This document shows, in pieces, positions 34,625-43,109 of a stretch of DNA of 43,109 bases; the first letter of the stretch is position 1, and the number at the start of each line of letters is the position of its first letter. The notes below the pieces were generated by a model, which had not been told where the DNA came from, ran no database searches, and was given only the letters and a program-made list of their open reading frames with translations. The stretch covers positions 1 through 43,109 of the forward strand of contig JBAMDO010000337.1 in the NCBI GenBank assembly GCA_037074765.1, given 5' to 3'. Position numbers and translations under genes: made by a program. Origin of the DNA: Mansonella perstans. Its lineage: Eukaryota > Nematoda > Chromadorea > Rhabditida > Onchocercidae.

Positions 34625-37600
34625 TTTTTGCTTTTACGCTTATAACAAACAATAATATATCACTTCAAATACTGAAAAGAAGAGGAAAGAGAGAGCAAAA
34701 TTAAAATCAATTTTTACTGATAATTTTGAAAAATTGAATTTTAATCTTCGAAGCAGAAAAATGAAAGAATGGCATTTTGAATCAAATAAAACAGAAAATG
34801 ATGAGTGAAATGGAACACTGCTATTCACCAACTAAACGTGACATTTGCCTAAAATGAATGAAATATTACCAATAAAAATTGCAAAAGTATTTGTGGTTTC
34901 GAAGATTTTGAATTTAAAAATTAAAACTAACACTTGTTAAATCAACTTATGTTCAAAGTTGTTTAAAATTAAAATTTAGTACGTTTTAAACGAAATATGT
35001 TCAAGAACTAAAATAAATACGCGTATTAAACAATGTTTAAAAATTAGAATTTACTATGGATTAAAACAAAAGTATGCATAAAAGACAAAATGAATAGAAT
35101 TCGTAGTATTGCAAAAAAGTATATTTGAAAAGTTAAACGTTGCACTTTTCTCAAATTGCATCAATGTTCATCTAAAATCTTTTTGCTTTAACGAAAATCG
35201 AAGAGAAGGAAGGAAGGTGTAAAACATGAATACATATGATAGTTTTTTTTAATAAGAAATAATGATTGCGAATGTTTTTTTAAACAAATGAAAAATTAAG
35301 AAAAATTAATTTAAATGAAAAAAATTAGTGTTATTCACTGGAAACAGAGGAAATGCAACAGGTATTAGCAGCAAAAATCCACTCTGTCACATTAATTTGT
35401 CCACCGCCCTTTTTTTTTTCCTTCTTTCTTATTCTGATTCTGCATCTTTTCTTGACCTTTTTTTTTGCTTTTCTAATTGATTATTATCAACTATCTGTTA
35501 AATTGTTTCATTCCATTTTTTTATTCTCACCTTATGACATTATTTTAAAACATAAGTATATGCATTTAGGTGGAGTGAATAACAATTATTTCATTATTTC
35601 AAAATCACAGAGTTTAAAATTTATTTTTACAACGCAAAAGAAAAGCAAAAAAAAATGAAGAGAAAATTGTCACCAAAGTAAACGGAACATGTCACAAAGC
35701 ACACAATGATATCAATGAGAAAAAGGTGATAACAGTAAGATAGAGAGTGAAAAGAAGAAAAGAAAATAATAAAAAATTAGATGACGAAGTGAATTTTTGT
35801 TGTCGAGAATTATTCCAAATTTTAAAATTTATTTTTTCTTTTAGTCAGTCATTGAAAAGCATTCTCATGAAAACTGAAAGCGAAATTTTAAAATGAAATT
35901 AAAAAAAAAAAAATTCATACAAGTTATGATATGGAAAAAATGAAAATGTTTAATCTAATCAAATTTATCTTCCTTGGGATTACTTTTAAATTCGATAAAT
36001 ATTAATAATTATTTGCTGAAGAAATATTAATAAATCCATTGATTATCTTTTAGTATAATAAATATTGCTTTCACACTGTTAATTAATTGATCAATGGACT
36101 TAATCGATGTATTCACATCGGATTAAAAAAATATTAATAGCATTATTTGCTTCTGCAGTGTTAGTTTGTACGAGTAATTAAGTCGTTTATTTATAAGTGC
36201 ACCAGAAATTCTGATAAAGCAAAAAATCAAATTTGGAATTCTGTATATTGCAAACTATGCGAGCTTGAATCAGTTTTTTGATTTTCTGGAAGATATTTAA
36301 ATAATTATGCATGCGTTTATAAACGCAGAAATGGAAAGGAAAGAATAAGTCAGGAATTCCGTCAGGAAGTCAGGAAGTCGATCAGGAAGTCAAGAATACA
36401 ATACAAACATAGTAGAGTTTTGAATCACTTTACCATGCTCCGTGTTTTGTCTCCATATGATAAGAAAAACTTGTTTTATATTAATTTTTAAATAGGATGA
36501 AATACCAGAAAAAATGAAAAGAAGTCTGGTGTTTATAGCAAAATAAAATAATTTATTGATTTGCTGAATAAGACCATGCAACTTAATAATAATTAACTAA
36601 ATTTTAACCAATCGCATCTGAATTACTATTAACGAATTAAAAATTTTACTAATATTTAACTAAATTTCAATTGATAATAATTAAATTTAATTAATAACTA
36701 ACTTTTAAACGCGAAATTATTTAATGGTGAGGTAATAACAATATTAAATTATACGAATTAATGCAATTTTCTTTTGATTTGATTTCAAATTTTTTTTTGT
36801 CTGATTTAATTTTTATCCCATTTTTTTTGTTTATTTTAATTTAGAGCTTAATTTATTTAAAGAAAATGCAAAAATTTAGGTGAAAGAACGAAAAGTTTTT
36901 TAGGAGAGAAATTTTTGCCAAATTCAACTAATAAAATTTAAGTATGCAATCAACTTGCAATCGCTTCTCTTTATCGAATAGGAAAAAGCAATTGGGAAGG
37001 ATTGAATTCCTGCTTCAATTTTTATTTAAACATCATCAATGGAATTATTGAAATTGAACTTCCACCATTCGTTCTTATTGTCAATGTGGAAACGACTGGA
37101 TTTACGTATGTTGGGTCGAAATTAATAAATAATTTCGCATTTATAAATTAATTTTCAACTTTTTTCTTGATAATTATTAAGATCAAAAAATTGAAATTAA
37201 CACTTATATTTTTAAAAAAATTCGAATATCATTTTAAATTTCAATTTGGACATTACTATATTTGCAGTGAAAATGACTGCAACTTATGATTCGAAAATGA
37301 TTCATAACACGACTACACAGAAAATAGTTTAAAAATCAGATCACAACAGATCTTTGAAAAAGTGGACTAAAGAATAAAGAATTTCGAAAAAAATTTAGTA
37401 AGTAATTTGGACGATTTTTATCTACATAATTAAAATTGAATGTGCTGTTAAATTATTAAAAAATTAATTCTAATAACAATTCACTTATTAATTTTGGTAT
37501 GATTAAAATGACTATTTAGTAAGCAATCAAAAAAGTTTTTTAAAAAATTAAAAACACAAAGAAGCAAAGAACTCATTCACTTCGTATTCAATAATGTATT

Positions 37601-40180
37601 AATTAACATATTATTCAATCATTTTAATAACTTAATTAATTTATTTCGATGACAAAACGTGAATAGCTTTCATTGATATCAGTGTGTTTATCATGTTGTG
37701 AGTAATTTTGTTATTCGTTGCTATCATCCTACTACAAATAGTGGTAATTAAAAAGTGATGATTATTGATCAATGAGCAATGATCAACAAATACTTAAAAC
37801 AAATAAATTAAAAATTTTAATAAAGAATTTATTTTGCAAACTCAGTTTTGTTCATTTGGAAATGATCAATTACATTTATCGAACTTCTTTTTATTTTAGT
37901 GCTGCTAATAAATCAAATTCATAATTCAAAACTAATTTTTTAAAAAAGTTAGGGAAGCTAAGAAACGCCCCTGTTAATTAATTGAAATGCTTTATTTGAT
38001 CCAATTATGAAGAATTCAAATTACATTTGATGCCTCGTGAAGTGTTTGAATTACATTTACTTCCGAAAATACTTTCTAATTACGGCGAAAAAAAACAAAA
38101 TTTTTCGCCAAATATAGTTTTCTCCATCTGTGAATTAAATTAATTTTTGAATTAAAGTTCGAAATTATTTTGTGCACTAAAATTTCTCAGCATATTTCGT
38201 CAAGCTTTTGATCATCACAGAATTTTTATTATATTTTTTTCATGTTAAAAATATTTGCTTCATTTAAATGGATTTATCTAAAATAAGACTGTGTTTTAAT
38301 ACTTTAAAATTACTTATGTACTATTTAAAAGTACAGCTAAATAAACTTTTTTTCTCAAAAATTTAATAAAATAATAAATTTTAAACCAAAATATTTGCAA
38401 TTGAAATTTAAAAGTGCGAAGTTGAAATGAAAGAAAAGTCTTAATTAATAATAAATGCGAGAGGAATTGTGATGATTGAAAGATATCAAAAATACCAATC
38501 AAGTATTAGTTTATAAATCATTTTCTTCTGCAAAATATTTACAAATTCCTGCTTTTCATGATGTTTACGCTGAACTTTTGCTGCCTTATGCAATGACATC
38601 AACAAGCTAGCTAATAATATTTGAGTGAAAGATGACAGTAGTAAGTAAAGTCAACGGGAACAGTAATTGACTGAAGCAAATAATAAATCAACATAAGGTG
38701 CTTATGAATAGTTGAAAGTATGGAAAGAGTAAGAGATTCTGATAAGAAAGAGGAAAATTGAGAAACTAATAATTCGACTTAAAAAAGTGAAAAAAACAGA
38801 TTTTGAAGTTTTACAAACAAAATTTTACAATCAAATGAACAAAATTTTACAATCAAACAAATATTTTTCAGTAATATAAATGTTCAGAAATGATCCTTTG
38901 AACTGGTTATTTTGTAAATCATTTTCAAGCTTTCTCTTTATATACGTTTTTTCTTTTTTTTTTGCATTCTGACATCTTAAATTTTCGAGCATTTCTAAGT
39001 GCAGTGGAATATACATGAAGAGAATTTAATAATACAAAATCCAAATTGAAATTGATGAATGAGCAGTGTGGGATATAAACACCACGATTGAATGTATCAA
39101 GGTAAAATCATAAGTTTTCATTAGCAAAACTTCATCGTGCTTCTCGTTTGAAAATAGTTGAAACGAGTTCTCGCTTTAAATTTTATTTGAAATTGCTAGT
39201 TACATTTGTTCTCACAGATAAAATGCGCCTAATGATAGTTCTTTAATCGAAATTAACATTTTATTAACCAGTCTATTAATTAATTAACTTTATTAATGAG
39301 TTTAATTAGTTTATCAGTTTACTTAATAATAGTTCATTAACCGAAATTGATCGAAATTAAATTCACAATTATGCAGAATAACTTGCAAAAAATCAATGGC
39401 AGCGGGTCATTTATCAACCGGTTCGCTTATCTCTAATCATCTTTGCTTATTTAATTTCTTCAAATTTTCATTCCTTTCAAAATGAAATCTTTAAGCTATT
39501 GTTTACTATTCTCTCAATTGTATATTGCGATTGACTGCACACTTTGAAGTGAAAATAATTAAACCAACCGTTAACACTTGGCGTTTTTCCGAAAACTTCT
39601 TACTCCCTATGTCGAACTGGCAAAAGATTTTTGAATGCTTTTTTTCTGCCGGACTTTTTTTCAGCTTACTTTAGACCTGAGGGAATTTCAATCAAATAAT
39701 TAACAAATTTAATTTATGTTTACATTGGCATATTTTAGGTAAGTCTTTAATTAAATAGAATATAAGTGATAACTGACCAATGTATAAAGTCATGAAATCT
39801 GATCAAATATCAATAATTATTTCATATACGATATACGATTTCTGATTCCATTTTCCGGAAATCCTTTTTTATAAAGTATTGTGTAATTTTTTATTTTAGT
39901 CAGTCCATTACTTTTGTTTGGATTAAGTGTTCGAGAAATTTTAAGTTAATTATTAATTGTTTGTTGTTCTTCGTATATTTGAACTGAAATGACTACGATA
40001 CAAAGTAATTTTTTATCACTCAAATTCTCAACAATGTGTTGGAATAGTTGAATAAACGAGTGTGAGCCTGATCTTTCAAACAATTTATCAACTATTACAC
40101 TAAATTATATTCTAATTAATTAATTACTTTTCCTATCACATTGAACTACCTTAATGTTTCGAAATAACAAAAGATGTCAT
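34625..40180. other. Gene-poor AT-rich DNA upstream of the dehydrogenase gene
   Basis: The first few hundred bases should contain the dehydrogenase promoter. The rest has only short, compositionally chance-like ORFs (35353-35658, 36390-36581, 38314-38502, 38831-39016). Slightly less AT-biased patches near 38540-38700 and 39400-39680 do not give a convincing exon on either strand. No gene is called. Confidence 0.55.
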
Positions 40181-40181
40181 A

Positions 40182-40215
40182 CACTTCCTGGCAAAATAAT
40201 TACGGCCAAAATGTT
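40182..40215 (+). mobile_element. Possible terminal inverted repeat of a Tc1-like transposon
   Basis: The sequence TACACTTCCTGGCAAAATAA followed by TTACGGCCAAAATG resembles Tc1-family element ends, which begin CAGT or CACT, then a few bases, then TGGC and CAAAAT. It is preceded by TCA and starts with a TA, the insertion target of this family. No matching inverted end was found to the right. The following kilobase has no intact transposase frame, so this would be a decayed or solo end. Confidence 0.3.
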
Positions 40216-42148
40216 TTCTACAAGCTAAATTTATTCAGGCCCAAGCATCAGCAAGCATTTGTCGGTTGAATATTGAATATATCGTAATGCAAGATAAAAA
40301 TGATATGTTTTTTTATTTGTGCCAAAATTGTAATATATGACAATTATTGATTTCAACTAAAAAAAAAAAAATATTTCGAAAATAATTTTTGCCAATTTCG
40401 CAATAAATCAATTCATCGGTGGGCACATTTATAGTTGAAAATATATGCAAATATCTACTGCAGTATCTGTTCTCGATTTATTCGATAGAAGAAAAATTGA
40501 AATATTATAAATATTTTGAAATCATAAGGCAGGTGTCTTAAGGCTAATTCAAAGAGGACAGAAACCTCTCGAAGAGTAAAAGTGCATAAAATCGTTCAAT
40601 CAAAGAATATAGTCTCAACGAGATCGCAGCATGGAGAGTGCTCTACTGCTTACAACATCTTGACCAGTAATCAAGTTGTCTGTAAGTGATCTTGATTGTA
40701 TGTCAAGACAATACAAAATGCTTTATCTTAGGGTTTGATATATGGAAGATATCGTTCAGTAAAGATTTGATTGAGAGGTATTTTTATATACTTTTTGTTA
40801 ATAGGAACTGCTTTTACCGGCCATGTTTTAATTTGAGGACAAATAAGATATTGAGCAGCAGTAGTTATTACTAGTTTAATAACTTCTATTCCTTATTGAT
40901 GAAGAATTTGAGGGAGATTTAGTGTTTGTAGACAAAGTGCGATAATTATTTACGCGATAGATGCGTAATTATATCACCAATAAATAACAGTGCTAACAAC
41001 AATCGATAGATATTCAAAAGATTTTTTTTTTAACAACCAAGTAAATAAGAGATAGTTATTCTTAATATACAGTATTTCATTAATCATTTTCCCATATAAC
41101 TGAAACAAAAATAATTCTCACATATATCAGCTATTGAAATCCATCATATAATCTCTACAGCACTGTGAAAATTTTGAAAAAAAATTGCCACGTTGTTTAT
41201 TAATTAAACTAAATGTGATTTGCGACTAAATATAAATAATTAATAATTTTACAGTATAATCAATCTATGTCAGAAAAGCCGTACATCCAGCAATAGATAC
41301 AAGGCTTTCAAAAAAAAGGAAAAAAATAAATTGACACGTAAATAACAAAAAATAAGTTATACAATAAACAAATAATTTAATCAATTTTAACTAACAAATG
41401 CTTATCGTTTTCTTCGGTAATAGTTGGCTATCGTTTTGTTGAAATGTTTCGTTTGGAGAATGTGCTGAAAGGAAAGCTTTATTTCTCTATATCTAGGGTT
41501 AACAGGCAACATTGATAAGTTACCCAGGAGGTTCAGCTTGGTACGGCCTGAGTGATTAACAAACGCTGTTCTTATCAGTAGACTCGCTATATATTTGTGA
41601 CAGCACACTCATTGTTAGCTTATTCCTTCACATCGGCTTAATTTTACTTACACAGTTTCATAAAGCTGTCTGGCAATTTCAATTTCATTAGTTTGATAAT
41701 TTGTTCTTAAGCCTATTAATTTTTTTTTTAATTTCCACCATTTGAATGGACTATAAACGACACATTTCTATGTAAGGCTATTATTAATGGGTAGATGATC
41801 ATCATTACTATCATTATGGACTGACTGAAAAATATATTTGATTATGGATATAGCAGTGGAAATAAATCTATGCAAATTTTCGTACTACCGTGGTATTACA
41901 GAATTGTTAGTATTTTCTTGTATAAATTTTTTTCTTTGCAACAATAATTTCAAAAGAAAATTTTCTAGAACCACTTTTTTTTTACTTTATATTTTGATGT
42001 GACATTTTTTATAATTTAAAATGGAAAAATCAATTTTAAAATGAAAAAATTCCGGTTTAGAATAAATTTTTTGAAATTGTTGTTGCAAAAAGAAAAAAGA
42101 CTAAATGTTTTGCTGCAAATGGTTTTTTTTTTATCATTTGAAACTTAT
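40216..42148. other. AT-rich DNA with two less AT-rich patches, no gene seen
   Basis: The patches at about 40535-40690 and 41400-41640 stand out by composition but give no exon set. The 68-aa frame at 41402-41608 (-), starting MCCHKYIASLLIRTAF, has no recognisable domain. They may be transposon remnants or non-coding RNA. Confidence 0.45.
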
Positions 42149-42206
42149 CATTCACTCATTCGTTCATCCATTCGATTACTCATTCATTCATTCATTCATT
42201 TATTCT
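42149..42206. repeat. ATTC/CATT tetranucleotide tract
   Basis: TCATTCACTCATTCGTTCAT continues into about six pure CATT copies and is similar in type to the tract at 26650-26795. Confidence 0.9.
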
Positions 42207-42514
42207 TATTTCGGTGGGAACAGAATATGAAATATTCAAATTTGTCCAAAAATATTCTAATTTAGTGTTTGGCATTATCATTGCTGCCATTGCTTAATTT
42301 ACTGTTTTATTTGTTAACCATTATTATTTTCAGCATTTTATTGACATCATTATCACCATGATTGTAATGCTGTTATTTATATTATTTTATTGTCATTATT
42401 ATTTATATTATTATAGTTATCGCTACAATATTTTTATTGCTATTATTAAATAATAAGCTCATAAGAAAATAACTAATAATATCATTAATAATATGAATAA
42501 CAATACAAATACTG

Positions 42515-43109
42515 TTTTGATGTGCTAAAATATGAACGTGCATTTTGATGTGCTAAAATATGAACGTGCATTTTGATGTGCTAAAATATGAACGTGCATT
42601 TTGATGTGCTCAAATATGAACGTGCATTTTGATGTGCTCAAATATGAACGTGCATTTTGATGTGCTCAAATATGAACGTGCATTTTGATGTGCTCAAATA
42701 TGAACGTGCATTTTGATGTGCTCAAATATGAACGTGCATTTTGATGTGCTCAAATATGAACGTGCATTTTGATGTGCTCAAATATGAACGTGCATTTTAT
42801 GTGCTCAAATATGAACGTGCATTTTGATGTGCTCAAATATGAACGTGCATTTTGATGTGCTCAAATATAACGTGCATTTTGATGTGCTCAAATATGAACG
42901 TGCATTTTGATGTGCTCAAATATGAACGTGCATTTTGATGTGCTCAAATATGAACGTGCATTTTGATGTGCTCAAATATGAACGTGCATTTTGATGTGCT
43001 CAAATATGAACGTGCATTTTGATGTGCTCAAATATGAACGTGCATTTTGATGTGCTCAAATATGAACGTGCATTTTGATGTGCTCAAATATGAACGTGCA
43101 TTTTGATGA
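42515..43109. repeat. 28-bp tandem repeat (minisatellite), about 21 copies, reaching the window end
   Basis: The unit begins TTTTGATGTGCTCAAA and ends TATGAACGTGCA. The first three copies (42515, 42543, 42571) have CTAAAA where all later copies have CTCAAA. Two copies have lost one G each and are 27 bp (near 42795 and 42868). The rest look identical by eye. The final base of the window (A, where the unit has T) departs from the unit, so the array may end here or carry a variant. Confidence 0.97.

Noticed and set aside
1..43109. Spliced-leader RNA gene near the 5S copy, tRNA genes, CRISPR or bacterial operons
   Set aside because: I looked for a spliced-leader sequence starting GGTTTAATTACCC, for T-loop signatures and for regularly spaced repeats with unique spacers, and found none. 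The only regular arrays are head-to-tail tandem repeats without spacers.

Overview
The window is eukaryotic, nuclear and very AT-rich. It looks like a parasitic nematode of the filarial/spirurid type. Coding exons are short and separated by introns of about 60-1000 nt, with nematode-style acceptors (mostly TTTCAG or TTTTAG). The introns are longer than is usual in Caenorhabditis. There is a nematode-like 5S rRNA sequence, and the intergenic DNA is full of simple repeats. No species can be named from the sequence alone. No operon, prophage, CRISPR array or bacterial gene was found, and no defence-type system is present.

Layout: (1) 1-4.3 kb holds a GT microsatellite, an isolated and somewhat divergent 5S rRNA copy, and AT-rich DNA. 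(2) 4.35-7.8 kb, + strand, is a complete 10-exon actin-related protein 2 gene of 394 aa, the same length as human ARP2. (3) 7.8-10.2 kb is intergenic and contains a short, relatively GC-rich 59-aa ORF on the - strand. (4) 10.2-17.95 kb, + strand, is a complete 22-exon insulysin (M16 zinc metalloprotease) gene of 987 aa. One of its introns appears to begin with AT instead of GT. (5) 19.4-25.9 kb, - strand, is an 11-exon gene for a PH-domain plus coiled-coil protein of 577 aa that resembles vertebrate PLEKHD1. It converges on the insulysin gene. (6) 25.9-30.0 kb is an AT-rich spacer with small repeats and probably the PLEKHD1-like promoter. (7) 30.1-34.6 kb, - strand, is a 6-exon short-chain dehydrogenase/reductase of the retinol/steroid dehydrogenase type, 358 aa, with repeat-filled introns. 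(8) 34.6-42.5 kb is gene-poor and includes a possible Tc1-like transposon end. (9) 42.5 kb to the window end is a 28-bp tandem repeat of about 21 copies.

The four main genes have unrelated cellular roles: actin nucleation, peptide degradation, a phosphoinositide-binding/coiled-coil adaptor, and lipid or steroid redox. All four exon chains keep the reading frame across every junction, apart from the one non-GT donor. That consistency is the main support for the models. Family similarities were judged by eye from remembered family features, not by a search.
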